This document shows, one piece after another, positions 1 through 11,779 of a stretch of DNA of 64,000 nucleotides. Within the stretch, counting starts at the first letter, position 1; every line of letters begins with the position of its first letter. Origin of the DNA: Neoceratodus forsteri (taxonomy: Eukaryota; Chordata; Ceratodontiformes; Ceratodontidae); contig CM057456.1 of NCBI GenBank assembly GCA_016271365.2, positions 666,521,501 through 666,585,500 on the forward strand. Direction: 5' to 3'. Below the pieces are notes generated by a model. It was not told where the DNA came from. It ran no database searches and was given only the letters and a program-made list of their open reading frames with translations. The position numbers were made by a program, and so were the translations under genes.

Positions 1-2274
1 ATAGGTGGAAAGACGTTTTGGGCAGGATGTGAAAAATGACAGCTGTACTGCTCGTAAGGAAGTGTGGTAAAATGGCAATGTTGAAAATCTGGAGTGGAAA
101 TATTGAAAATTCGCAACCCTAGGAGCATGTGTGGGAACTGTGCAATGCATGGTCGTAAAACAGTCATTGTTAGGAATTTTTTCACCAAATTGTCAACATT
201 GGCATTTTAAAACCTCTGCTAATGAACAGTGTCACTGTGATTGTCTTACTGTGTGCCATACATTGATTTTGCACCCCGACTGTGCCATTGTGCACTACAT
301 GGGTGGAAACACGTTTTGGGCAGGATGTGAATAATGACAGCTGTACTGCTCATAAGGAGGTGTGGTAAAATGGCAATGTTGAAAATCTGGAGTGAAAATA
401 TTGAAAATTCGCAAACTGACGAGCGTGCGTAGGAGCTGCACAACGCACGCTCGTAAAATAGTCATTGTTAGGAATTTGTTCGCCAAATTTTCAACATAGC
501 CATTTTAAGATCTCTGCTCATGAACAGTGACACTGTGATTTTCTTAATGTGTCCCATACACTGAGTTCACACAGCGACTGTGTCATTGTGCGCCACATAG
601 GTGGAAACATGTTTTGGGCAGGATGTGAATAATGACAGCTGTACTGCTCATAAGGAGGTGTGGTAAAATGGCAATGTTGAAAATCTGGAGTGAAAATATT
701 GAAAATTCGCAAACTGACGAGCGTGCGTAGGAGCTGCACAACGCACACTCATAAAATAGTCATTGTTAGGAATTTGTTCGCCAAATTTTCAACATAGCCA
801 TTTTAAGATCTCTGCTCATGAACAGTGACACTGTGATTTTCTTAATGTGTCCCATACACTGAGTTCACATAGCGACTGTGTCATTGTGCGCTACATGGGT
901 GGAAACATGTTTTGGGCAGGATGCGAATAATGACAGCTGTACTGCTCATGAGGAGGTGTGGTAAAATAGCAATGGTGAAAATCTGGAGTGAAAATATTGA
1001 AAATTTGCAAACTTACGAGCGTGCATAGCAACTGCGTAATGCAGACTCATAAAACAGTCATTTTTAGGAATTTTTTCACCAAATTTTCAACACAGCCATT
1101 TTAAGACCTCTGCTCATGATCAGTGTCACTGTGATTTTCTTAATGTGTCCCATACATTGATTTCACACACCGACTGCAACACCGTGCGCTACATGGGCGG
1201 AAACACATTTTGGGCAGGATGTGAAAAATGACAGCTGTACTGCTCATTAGGAGGTGTGGTAAAATGCCAATGTTGAAAATCTGGAGTGAAAATATTGAAA
1301 ATTCGCAAACATGCGAGCGTACGTGGGAACTGTGCAATGCATGGTCGTAAAACAGTCATTGTTAAGAATTTTTTCACCAAATTTTCAACATTGCCATTTT
1401 AAAACCTCTGCTAATGAACAGTGTCACCGTGATTGTCTTACTGTGTGCCATACATTGATTTTGCACACCGACTGCGCCATTGTGCACTACATGGGTGGAA
1501 AGACATTTTGGGCAGGATGTGAAAAATGACAGTTGTACTGCTCATAAGGAGGTGTGGTAAAATGGCAATGTTGAAAATCTGGAGTGAAAATATTGAAAAT
1601 TCGCGAACTTACGAGCGTGCATAGCAACTGCGCAACACAGACTCATAAAACAGTCATTTTTAGGAATTTTTGCACCAAATTTTCAGCACAGCCATTTTAA
1701 GACCTCTGCTCATGATCAGTGTCACTGTGATTTTTTTAATGTGTCTCATGCATTGAGTTCGCACACCGACTGTGCCATTGTGAGCTACATGGGCAGAAGC
1801 ACATTTTGGGCAGGATGTGAAAAATGACAGCTGTACTGCTCATAAGGAGGTGTGGTAAAATGGCAATGTTGAAAATCTAGAGTGAAAATATTGAAAATTT
1901 GTGAACTTACGAGCGTGTGTAGCAACTGTGCAACGCACGCTTGTAAAACAGTCATTTTTAGGAATTTTTGCACCAAATTTTCAACAAAGCCATTTTAAGA
2001 CCTCTGCTCATGAACAGTGTCACTGTGATTTTATTAATGTGTCCCATACATTGATTTCGCACACTGACTGCGCCACTGTGCGCTACATGGGCAGAAACAT
2101 GTTTTGGCTGAGATGTGAAAAATGACAGCTGTACAACTCATAAGAAGGTGTGATAAAATGGCAATGTTGAAAATCTGGAGTGAAAATATTGAAAATTCGC
2201 AAACTTACGAGCCTGCGTAGGAACAGCACAACGCAAGCTCGTAAAACAGTCATTTTTTGAAATTTTTGCAGCAA
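1..2274. repeat. 298-bp tandem satellite, about 7.6 monomers
   Basis: A head-to-tail repeat runs from the window edge. The landmark (g)tggaaa...ttttgggcaggatgtga recurs at about 5, 303, 601, 900, 1197, 1495, 1793 and 2091, a period of 297-299 bases. Each monomer is quasi-palindromic. In the 303-600 monomer, the stretch 341-430 (ending in a GAGCGTGCG block) is an imperfect reverse complement of 440-528, and the tip is an ACGAGCGTGCGT / ACGCACGCTCGT hairpin. Copies differ by scattered substitutions. The short frames of 60-75 codons in it are shadows of the repeat. The array runs off the left edge, so its full size is unknown. Confidence 0.93.
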
Positions 2275-2488
2275 ATTTTCAACATGGAGTTTTTGGAACC
2301 CCTTCTCATGAATGGTGTCACTGTCATGGCATTATTCAAGCCCAAAGGGTGATTTCACACAGTGACTGGGCAGTGCATGCAAAATCACCCTTCGGGACAG
2401 AATAACGCCATGACAGTGACATCATTCATGAGAAAGGGTCCCAAAAACCCCATGTTGAAAATCTGGTGCAAAAATTCCAAAAAATGAT
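2247..2488. repeat. Long near-perfect palindrome at the satellite edge
   Basis: The left arm starts TCATTTTTTGAAATTTTTGC and the right arm ends with its near-exact complement, at about 2488. The arms are about 110 bases each and the centre lies near 2368. The core TGTCACTGTCATGGC is mirrored by GCCATGACAGTGACA. The outer parts match the half-monomer of the adjacent 298-bp satellite. It therefore looks like either the free-standing foldback form of that repeat or a related MITE. Confidence 0.9.
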
Positions 2489-2749
2489 GGAGCTATGCAA
2501 TAAAGTTGAAACACCCCTATCTAGCCCATTATACAGCTTACCGGCATTTCCTCAGTTTGCGGTCGGCTTTGAAGAGTGCAAACGTGTTCCCGGTCCACCG
2601 AAGATCATTGTGCCAGAGTCTGGAGGTTTGTATGGGGTGAGAGGGGGTGTGGGGAGGCTGGACACAGTGGTGAGTGGGTATGGGAGGGGTTGGGAATGTG
2701 CCGTGGACCGTTTTATTTTACAGGTTTAAACACAAAAAAGATGACATGG

Positions 2750-3045
2750 GACATTTGCCATGCTGGGGTGGGCTCCCAGGTGGCAGAAGATGGCTGGGAA
2801 GCAGGAGCTGACGGGGATTGGGCACCACCATCAGCAAACTACGTGGGTTGAGGAGCCAATAGGATTGGGCACCCCGTCACAAACAAAGGGAAGGAGTGCC
2901 ATGCTGGGGTAGGCTCCCAGCATGGCAGCAGGATGGTTTGGGGGAGCCATGGAGCCAACTGGGGGGTTGGGCACCCCCGTCAGCAAACAACATTTGCCAT
3001 GCTGGGGTGGGCTCCCAGCATGGCACCAAAGCTTTGGGGGGGCAG
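2750..3045. repeat. Three diverged copies of a GC-rich short repeat
   Basis: The block TGCCATGCTGGGGTGGGCTC recurs at about 2757, 2899 and 2997. It is followed each time by a CATGGCA-type sequence and by GGGCACC-CCGTCAGCAAAC. Spacing is irregular (about 140 and 98 bases). No coding function is seen; the overlapping frames on both strands are composition artefacts. Confidence 0.6.
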
Positions 3046-3239
3046 CGTGACGTGTGCGGGGGGGGACAGTGGTGCTCAGTATGGCAGCGGTGCTTTCCTT
3101 TGAAGGAGAGAAACACCGCTGTCATACAGGGCTCCTGCACCCATTGGTGCAGGACTGCCATGCCTGCTCAACGGAGCAGTGCATTGGATGGGAGAGGCAC
3201 ACCTCCAAAGTGTGCTACTCTCCCAAAACATTCCTTGAG

Positions 3240-3570
3240 CATGCACACAAGTGAACGTAAAAATGACTGCATTACGAGCATGCATTGCAGTTTATATGCA
3301 CACTCGTAACTTAGCCACTTTTTCATATTTTCACTCCAGATTTTCAGCATTGCCATTTCTTCACACCTTCTCATGAACAGTACAGCTGTCATGTTTCACA
3401 TTCTTCCCAAAATGTATTTTCACACCTGTGGCACTAAATGGCACACTCGCTGTGCAAAATCACATTTTGGGATTCAGTAATGAGATGATAGTGAAACTGT
3501 TCATGAGGTGGAGTCCCATAAAGTCCATGTTGAATATTTGTAGCAAAAATTTCAACAAACGCTAGGGGGT
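3240..3570 (-). repeat. Diverged, inverted monomer of the 298-bp satellite family
   Basis: On the minus strand this stretch reproduces satellite landmarks in order: TTGAAAATCTGGAGTGAAAATATG, then the ACGAG...CTCGT hairpin region, with a TGACAGCTGTACTGTTCATGAG stretch. It is more diverged than the monomers in the array and lies about 1 kb from its end in opposite orientation. It appears to be a dispersed copy or a rearranged array edge. Confidence 0.7.
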
Positions 3571-3574
3571 GTTA

Positions 3575-3962
3575 GGGTTTCCAGCCATAACACCCACCTT
3601 GTACAGACTGACAGGCATCAGGGGTGTGACATGGGGTTATTGGTCATAATGATCACATCATTCCACCCCACCCCATCCCCACCCTGCAGCCACTGAAAGG
3701 TATTGAGGTGTGCTTTGGGGTCTTCGGCCCTAACGTTCACCCCATTCTCCTATACTGCACCCATCTTAGCTTATTTCCTTATGGAATAGGGTAGGCATAA
3801 GGGATGAAGACCTCAAGGCACACTGTGACAGCTGTTGGTGTCTGCAAGGTGGGGTAAGATGGAATGGCATGAATGTTATGGCCAAAGACACAAAGGTACA
3901 CCCCTAACACCTGTCAGTCTCTGCAGGGTGGGGGTGGTGGTTGGCGTTACTTCAATACTTCA
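3575..3962. repeat. Foldback element, about 385 bp
   Basis: The left arm (GTTAGGGTTTCCAGCCATAA, then CTGACAGGCATCAGGGGTGT) is mirrored by the right arm, which ends CACCCCTAACACCTGTCAG and then CAGGGTGGGGGTGG. Arms are about 185 bases with a centre near 3770. There is no open frame of note. It reads as a MITE-like inverted-repeat element. Confidence 0.75.
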
Positions 3963-4044
3963 CTGCCATTCCTGTTATGCATCTCTCTAACTCCTGAACA
4001 ACCAATGCCAATATCAGCAAGCAAACATTCGGCATTGACAAATG

Positions 4045-7000
4045 CTTTTTAAACTACTGCTGTTATTTCCTGTGCTATTGCTGTTTTTCTCCACTATACC
4101 CCTGCATCCTGAAGGGACTTTCTGAGTTGATTTAGCAGCCTCAGGCTGAGGTCTGGCTCCCCCTCATCAAGCTCCCTCTCCTTTGGGCTCAGGTTTCCTC
4201 TTCCTAGCCCTTAAACCCTGTATTTAATCTGCCTTCGCTGTGATTTCTTCCTCAGCTCCGGTTCTCTCCTCCCAGCCCCAGGACAGCTGGACAGCACCGC
4301 TCAGCCACTCGGGCTTCTGAGAGTGGTCAGTTTGTCCAGAAGCTCCACCCCCCCACAACCAGCCTGCTATAGCAAGAAATATCCTCACCTTCAGCTCCCA
4401 CCTCCCAGACCAAGGACAGTTAGGCAGCACTGTTCAGCCTCTTGGTTTTCTGGGGGCAGACAGCTTGTCCAGGAGCCTTCCCCTTTCCCATGGCCAGCCT
4501 GCTTCAGCAAGAAACATCTTCAGTTCCAGCTCCCTCCACCCAGCCCTAGGAGAGCTCTGCTCAGTCTCTTGGACTTCTGCAGGGGAAGATAGCTTGTCCA
4601 GGAGCTCTCCCTCTTCCAATGACCCGCTTGCTACAGCAAAACACATCCTCGGGTAACTGCAACAGATACAAACTCAACTATACGACTGCCACCATCTTGC
4701 CTACTGTTTCTCCACTGCACCATACCACATGACCTAACATTTGTTTTGGCAGACATTGACTAATAGAATATCGTACCTAGTGACCTTAACACACTTATAT
4801 GGAGTGCTAGATATAGATATCATTGCATTTAACTCTGTTTAGCCTTTACTGTTTCTGCTGGACCACTGTTTTACCTGCAGAATACTGATTTGTGAACCCT
4901 ACTGGGTCTGCTAGCTGCCTTACCAGCTAAGTGTGTGTATGCAGAATTTCTATACCAGTTTCTAGCAATCTGTTTTTGCTGGATTTACTGTGTTGTTTAT
5001 TGAGTGTCTTGTATTTACTAGACTGATAAGGGCAGTATTTTACAGCTTCAGGATGAAAACATGGTTGCACATTTATTTTATAAACTACTGCTGTCATTTC
5101 CTGTGTTACTGCTGCTACTGATGTTTTTCTCCACTATCCCGCTGCATCCTGGAGGGTTTGTGTGGGCCTATTTAGCAGCCTCAGGTGGAGGTTTAGTTCC
5201 ACCATCATGCTCCCTCCCTCCCCCTTGGGCTCAGATTTCCTCTTCCTACCCCATTAACCCTGTATTTAATCCCCCCTTGTGCTTTTTTACTCAGCTCCAG
5301 CTCCCTCCCTCCACCCCCAGGACAGCTGGACAGTGATGCAAAGCCACTTCGGCTTCAGAAGGCAGACATTTTGTTCAGCAGCTCTCGTCCATCTACACAA
5401 TCAGCTGCCTACAGAAAGAAACATCCTCAGCTCCAGCTTACTCTTCCCAGCCCAAGGACAGCTGGGCAGCACTGCTCAGCCACTCGGGCTTCTGGATGCA
5501 GCCAGCTTGCCAGGAGCTGTGCCCCCTGCCAACAACCAGCATGACAGGCAAGAAACATCCTCAGCTCCACCTCCCTCCTCCCAGCACCAGGACAGCCAGG
5601 CAATGCCACTCAGCCACTTGGGCTTCTGCAGGCAGCCAGTTTGTCCAGCAGACCTCCCCCATCCCCACAACAAGCCTGCTACAGCAAGAAATAACCTCAG
5701 CTCCAGCATCCTCCTCCCAGCACCAGGACAGCTGGGCAGCACCACTCAGCCAGAATTGGGCTTCTGGGGGCAGCCAGCTTGTCCAAGAGCTCTCCCCCTT
5801 CAAACAACCAGTTTGCTACAGCAAGAAACATCCTCAGCTCCATCTCCCTCCACCTAGCCCCAGGACAGCCGGGCAGTGCCGCTCAGCCGCTCAGCCACTC
5901 AGGCTCCTTTTTGAGCCAGATTACCCTGGAGTTCTGTCCTCTTCCCACAACCAGCCTGCTACAGCTAGAAACATCCTCAGCTCCAGCTCCCTCCTCCCAG
6001 CCCCAGGACAACTGACAGTGCCGGTCAGCTGCTTGGGCTTCTAGGGGCAGCCAGCTTCCCCTGGAGCTCTCCCACTTCCACACGACTAGCTTGCTACAGC
6101 AAGAAACATCCTCAGGTAACCGTAATGGATCCTATCTCCACCATACTGCTTGGCGCCATCTTGTCAGCTGTTTCTCCACTGCGCCATACCACATGACCTA
6201 GCATTTGTGTCGTCAGACACTGACTGATAGAATATTTTACCTAGAGACTTTAAGACTCCTTTAAGGAGTGCTAGTCATAGTTATTATTGCATTTAACTCT
6301 GTTTAGCCTTAACTGATATGGCTGGACCTCTGTTTTAGCTGCAGATTACTGATTTATGACCCCTACTGGGAAGCCAGCTGCCTTAGGGGCCACGTGTGTG
6401 TATCTAGCATTCTTCTCCTAGCCTCTAGGACTCTGTAGAGGCAGGATTCACTCTGCTGTTTATTGATTCTCCTGTATTTACTATGCTGCTAAGGGTAGTA
6501 TTTTACAGCTTAAGATGGAACATATGTTTGCGGAGTTACTGTTTAAACTACTGCTGTTATTTCCTGTGCTACTGCTCCTTCTGCTGTTTTTCTCCACTAT
6601 CCTCCTGCAGCCTGGAGGGTTTGTGTCGACTGATTTAGCTGCCTCAGGCTGAGAAATGGCTCCTTCTCCATCACCCTCCATCAGCTTCAGGCTCAGGTTT
6701 CCTCTTCCTTCCCCCAAACACTATATTTAATCCCCTTTTTCTGTGCTTTCTTCCTCAGTTCCAGCTCCTGAACCTCCCAGCTCAAGGACAACCGGGTATT
6801 GCTGCTCAGCCGCTCAGGCTTCTGGGGGCAGCCAGCTTATCTAGGACATGTCCCCCCTCCCCACGACCAGCATGCTACAGCAAGAAAAATCCTTAGCTCC
6901 AGCTCCATCATCCCAGCCCCAGGACAGTTGGGGAGCACCGCTAACCCACTCAGGCTTCTCTGGGCACCCAGTTTGTCCAGGTTCTCTCTCCCCCCTCCCC

Positions 7001-7705
7001 TCCACTAGCTTGCTACAGCAAGAAATATCCTCAGCTCCAGCCTCCTCATCCCAACCCCAGGACAGCTGGGTAGTGCCGCTCAGTAACTCAGGCTTCTGGG
7101 GGCAGCCAGCTTGTCCAGGAGCTCTCCCCCTCTCCATGAGCAGCCTGCTAGAGTAAAAAAAATCCTCAGCTCCAGCTCCATCCTCCCAGTCGCAGAACAG
7201 CCAGGAGGCCTGCTCAGCCACTTAGGCTTCTGGGGGCAGCTAGCTTGTCCAGGAGCTCTCCCCCTCCACATGACCAGCCTGCTACAGCAAGAAACATTCT
7301 CAGATAACTGCAATGGATCCTACTTCAACCATACTGCTGGGCGCCATCTTGTCAGCTGTTTCTCCACTGCACCATACCACATGACCTAGCATTTGTGTCA
7401 TCAGACACTGACTGATAGAATATTTTACCTAGAGTCTTTAAGACTCCTTTAAGGAGTGCTAATCATAGTTATTATTGCATTTAACTCTGTTTAGCCTTAA
7501 CTGTTTCGGCTGGACCTCTGTTTTAGCTGCAGATTACTGATTTTTGATCCATACTGGGTCTGCTAGCTGCCTTAAGGGGCCAAATGTGTGTATCTAGCAT
7601 TCCTCCCCTAGCTTCTAGGACTCTGTAGAGGCAGGATTCACTCTGCTGTTTATTGATTTTCCTGTATTTACTAGGCTACTAAGGGTAGTATTTTACAACT
7701 TAAAG
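4045..7705 (+). repeat. Higher-order tandem repeat: three units with internal ~136-bp subrepeats
   Basis: Three units begin with a shared segment TTTAAACTACTGCTGT (about 4047, 5081 and 6543) and end with GTAGTATTTTACAGCTT (about 5031, 6496 and 7687). Between them sit variable numbers of a CT-rich subrepeat of 130-140 bases marked by CAAGAAACATCCTCAGCTCC: about 3 in unit one, 6 in unit two and 4 in unit three. After the subrepeats comes a constant 390-base tail (4652-5045, 6113-6510, 7310-7702). Each unit also carries a TATTTAATCC segment before the subrepeats, which could be TATA-like. The long Pro/Ser-rich frames here come from the subrepeat composition and are not supported as genes. Confidence 0.88.
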
Positions 7706-7710
7706 AGCAG

Positions 7711-10700
7711 GTGCTTAGTAAAGGTGTATATCTTAAAGAATTAAGGTTTGGGGCCTTTAGATGCCTCTGCAATCATTCAGTTTGCTTTTATTTGTTTATT
7801 TACTTACTTTTCCATCTTTTTATTTGTATTTTGCCAATTACGGCTGAAAAAATAAAGTCCAATGGAGTCCCCATGTGATGATGTCAGAAAACCCTTACTA
7901 GCAAGGCTGCCAGTGTATTTCAAAGGGAAACTACAACTATTCTACTTTTCAAGTATTTCTTTCAGACTGACCTACAGGTGGCGCAGTGATACCCTGCAAT
8001 TGCGCTGTGCAATCTATCTACATGCAAATCAGGTAATTATGAAATGCTAATTTGTATGTTTGCACATTGACAGCCTAAGTAGGCTCATTAGTATATCACT
8101 TTTGAATACAGCAAATGTTTGCCCTGTGCAAATGTCCTAGCACTGGGCAAATGTGATAGTCCGGCACAAACACTGCACAAATGTATTTGCGCCAGACAAA
8201 CCTGTCTGAACCATAACACAGTTCTGGTTTATTTGGCCTGCACTGTTGTATTGTTGTTTGCAATTTAGTGCATCCACTTCTTTGCTAGTACACACATTGG
8301 CCATGTGTTTCACCTTTACCTTCCTGGAAAAATAACACTTACTGCCACCAAAATATTATATATTTAATAGAAATGTGATTTTTGATAACATGTGGGGCCA
8401 GATATTCAAAACGTAGCCCTGGGACAAAATTAGCGCTACATGGGGCCAGATATTCAAAACTTTGCGCAGGGCAAAAATCGTTTGCGCAGGTTTAGAGCGG
8501 GATTAGCGTGGGTCTGCTATATTCAAAAGGCCAAATAGTGCAGGCAAACTACATTAGCGCCGGGAAAGATTATAATGTATGCAAGGGGCAAACTGACATG
8601 AATACAGGTGCAATGCTATATTCAGTGACTAGCGCCGCTCTAAGTGGTTTTGTGCGACTTAGCGCGACACTTAGTGCGGTGAAAATTACTGCCCAGGAAA
8701 TGCTTGTCTTAACCATGGGCAATCAGCTTTGTGCGACACAATGGCTTTGCATGGTGTTTGCACGGGTTTAGCACGGGTTTTGCGCGACCCTAACAAATAA
8801 ATATGACACATAGATAAAGCCAAACTTAGAGGAAGCATGCTGCTAACCGATGGCATCACAATGATGCCATCATCTGTCACCAGTCCCAGCCATGCCAGGC
8901 AGTAAATGGTGACCCTGCCACCAGTGGACAGCATGGCAGTGTGGCCATACAGCACACACCTGCGGACCACACATCTGTGGACACAAACAGATGCCAGCAC
9001 ACACAAGCAACACTGTGGGCATGGAGGATGTTGAGGGGAGCGGTGTATTGGTGGCGAGGCTGTGCCACAGACCAGGTGTGGCCACAAGGCTGGGACACAT
9101 CATGCAGTGCACATGGGCCAGTATTGGGAATACCCCCAACACTAGTGTGCCTTTCGGATAATATATGCCCCCCCCCGGCCACATACCACACAGCTGTACA
9201 ACTGCTACAGCATACAAAGCCAGAAATGTACATGTCACTGTAAGCATCCCATGCCACAGGTACAGCATCTGTGGGTCACACAACAGTGTAACAGTAATGT
9301 CCACTGTCAGTAAACACCTGCAGGTTGGGCCTGTCACTCTGTACAGTGCAGTCAGCATCACTGCCCTACACACCATAGGCAGTGCTGTGTCCCTCACACT
9401 ACTGGCCCCCTTGCTACTGTAGTGTCTGCTGTGCACTGTAGCATGCCCTACAGTGTGACAGTTGCATGCAGCACCACCACCACCTATGCCTATGCTGTCT
9501 TGTCCCCTGGGGTACAATATGCTATGCTATGCTGTACTGTTGACATGTAGCCTGCAGTTATCATCGTGCACTGCCAGACTGACCTACAGGTGGACCTGCG
9601 GTTGGACCTGGTCAGCCCCTGTACTTCCAGACTGACCTACAGGTGGCTCTGTGGGACCCTGCAGTAATGCGGGGGCAAACTGCGTGCAAATCAGGGTATA
9701 ATGAGATGATAATCTGGTTGTTTGCCCAGAGACTGCCTAAGTAGGCTCATTTGCATGGCACTTTTGAATATGGCACATTTTAGCTCCGGGCAAACGTGTT
9801 TGCCCTGGGCTAACTGCTTCGCTCCGCACTAATGTGTTAGCGCGGCGCTAATGGTACGGGGTATAATATACAGTTCTGAACATTGTTCTTTCACATCTGC
9901 TGCTTTCTGCAGCTGTACTCAGTCCATGCATTTACTGGCACACACATTAGCCATTTATTTCTTCTGTACCTGCCCTCACGTTGCTGTGCACTGTGTTGTT
10001 GTTGTGGGTGGCACTTCCTGGTTGCTTTATTCATTGCTATCTTATTCCCCGGGCTATTTTTGCCCTGCACTCCCAGACCAGTTTGCCCAGCTTCCTTAGC
10101 CTGCAATATTCAGCAGGATTAGCACCGGGCTATTTCCATTTCAATATAGCTTGCTCTGTGCTCTGGGCTAAGTTTGCCTGCCAGGCAGTACTAATTTGGC
10201 CCCTGGGCAAAGTTTTGAATATCTGGCCTATGGTGTGCTAAATTAGGTCAGAAACATTTGCATGCTATATTCAAAGGTACAGCCCTGGGGATAATGCAAC
10301 TGAATATAGTGTGTAAAGGAAGCCATGCAAACAGGGCTGGGAGTGCTAAGCAATAATAGCAAAAGAAATAAGACAGCTATGAATACAGCATCCAAGAAAT
10401 GAAAATCAAAACAGCAAGCCTGTGCATACAGACGTAGAGGAAGGTATAGGTGAACTATGTGATCAATGTGTGTGCTAGCAAAGAAGTGGATGCACTAAAA
10501 CTACAAACAACAGTGCAGAATAAATACTGCAGAACTGTGTTATGGTTCAAGATAGGTTTGCGTGGCACAAATATATTTGTGCAGTATTTGCACAGGGCTA
10601 ACACATTCACCCAGCACTAGAACATTTTCCCAGGGCAAATATTTGCTATATTCAAAAGTGACATGCAAATGAGCCTACTTAGGCAGTCGGTGGGCAAGTA

Positions 10701-11095
10701 ATCATATTAGCATCTCATTATGGCCTGATTTGCATGTAGATTGCCCAGAGCTATTGCAGGGTCCAACAATGCCACCTGTAGGTCAGTCTTGAAGCACAGG
10801 CGCAGGCAGGGTCTAGTCACCGCTCCACCTACAGGTCAGTCTGGAAGGAAAATCTGAAACAGACTAGTAGTTTCCCACTAACATACACTGACAGCCTTGC
10901 AAGTAAGGGTTTTCTGACATCATCACATAGAGACTGCATTGGTCTCTTTTTTTCACTAGCACTTGGCAAAATACAAACACAAAGATGGAAAAGTAAGTAA
11001 ATAAACAAATAAAAACAAACTGAATGATTACAGAGACACCTAAAGGCCCCAAACTTTCATTCTTTAACATATGCACCTTTACTAAGCACCATTTT
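7711..11095. repeat. Composite inverted structure with long outer arms around ATTC copy 1
   Basis: The left arm begins GGTGCTTAGTAAAGGTG at 7711. The right arm ends with its complement, CACCTTTACTAAGCACC, at about 11094. The arms match in order over about 600-700 bases (7711-8310 against 10455-11094), including GTTTGGGGCCTTTAG, TTATTTGTTTATTTACTTAC, GATGATGTCAGAAAACCC, the ACTGACCTACAGGTGG motif and CCTAAGTAGGCTCATT. The inner part of both arms is homologous to the right half of the ATTC family. The outer part (7711-7950) is not. A second ATTC-like terminus lies at 8395, just outside copy 1. Confidence 0.82.
8442..10228 (+). mobile_element. ATTC-family non-autonomous DNA element, copy 1
   Basis: It starts GGGCCAGATATTCAAAACTT and ends with the inverse, AAGTTTTGAATATCTGGCC. 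Inside it carries many short TATATTCA / TGAATATA motifs, a GCGC-rich left part (TTAGCGCG-type), and two direct repeats of CCAGACTGACCTACAGGTGG near 9570 and 9630. No transposase is visible. A minus-strand frame of 215 codons (8870-9517) resembles frames in copies 3 and 5, but its coding status is doubtful. Flanking triplets (CAT / TAT) are an imperfect target duplication. Terminal structure and 3-bp duplications in other copies are compatible with a PIF/Harbinger-type non-autonomous element (inference). Confidence 0.82.
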
Positions 11096-11779
11096 TTTAA
11101 TGTTTTCTTTATATTTAGTATGCTTTTTGCTGCATACTGTTGAATGCTCAGCCTTGCCCTCCTGGACCCACCTCCCGAAAGATGCCCCCGGACTGCACCC
11201 CCTCCCAGGGTTGGGACACCGTACCACCACAAACCTACATGGCAATAGCAGAAGGTTGCCAGTAGGGGGTGCCTAACAACATTGCCTCCCTGGCCTTCAC
11301 CCAGGTGGGGTGTGAGGTTAGGCCAGAGCCAGTGGAAGAGAGGATAGGTCAGCTTTGGGAGTGTTAGATCCAGCAACTGGGGCCGGGGAGCGGGTGTCAT
11401 TTAAGTGTCCACAATTTTCCATATTGCTGCTTTTCCTGAAGGAGGCATGGCATGCAATGAAACCAGCATCCAGAACGCCTCCTAAGGAGTCCAGTCACCA
11501 GTCACAGTGAAGCCCCCAGCCTCCACTAAGGATCACAACCCCCTCCCCCCGGAGAAGGAGAGCCATCCCTGGGATGCTCAATACTTCTCCCCCTTGCCAG
11601 CCCTCTGACTTCTGGGGTCTGTTTCATAACCTGGGACATCAGTGTCACAGACAGACGCCATGCAGCTGCGTCAGTGGGCCGGCAAAAGGCACAGATATTT
11701 ACTTACACCAATGATTTAAGAAAGGGAGCCAATGTTACAGTTGCACCAGCACTACTTTAAGCAATAAATTAAGTCACTA
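11096..11779. other. Unassigned interval
   Basis: Between the composite inverted structure and the CR1 copy. It contains a C-rich stretch near 11510-11600 and a CACC/GGTG-rich part near 11150-11300. No conserved protein segment, tRNA or clear repeat unit was recognised. It may include untranslated 5' sequence of the following CR1 element. Confidence 0.4.

Noticed and set aside
131..2274. Many similar 60-75 codon frames on both strands
   Set aside because: They recur with the 298-bp satellite period and occur in several frames of the same monomer, so they are repeat shadows and not genes.
4323..7389. Proline/serine-rich frames up to 192 codons resembling a low-complexity protein
   Set aside because: They are produced by the CT-rich ~136-bp subrepeat, are open in more than one frame on both strands, and lack conserved starts.
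8870..9517. Possible multi-membrane-span protein gene in ATTC copy 1
   Set aside because: Not called as a gene because copies 2 and 4 break the frame, the opposite strand is also open, and no family was recognised. Kept only as a finding to test.
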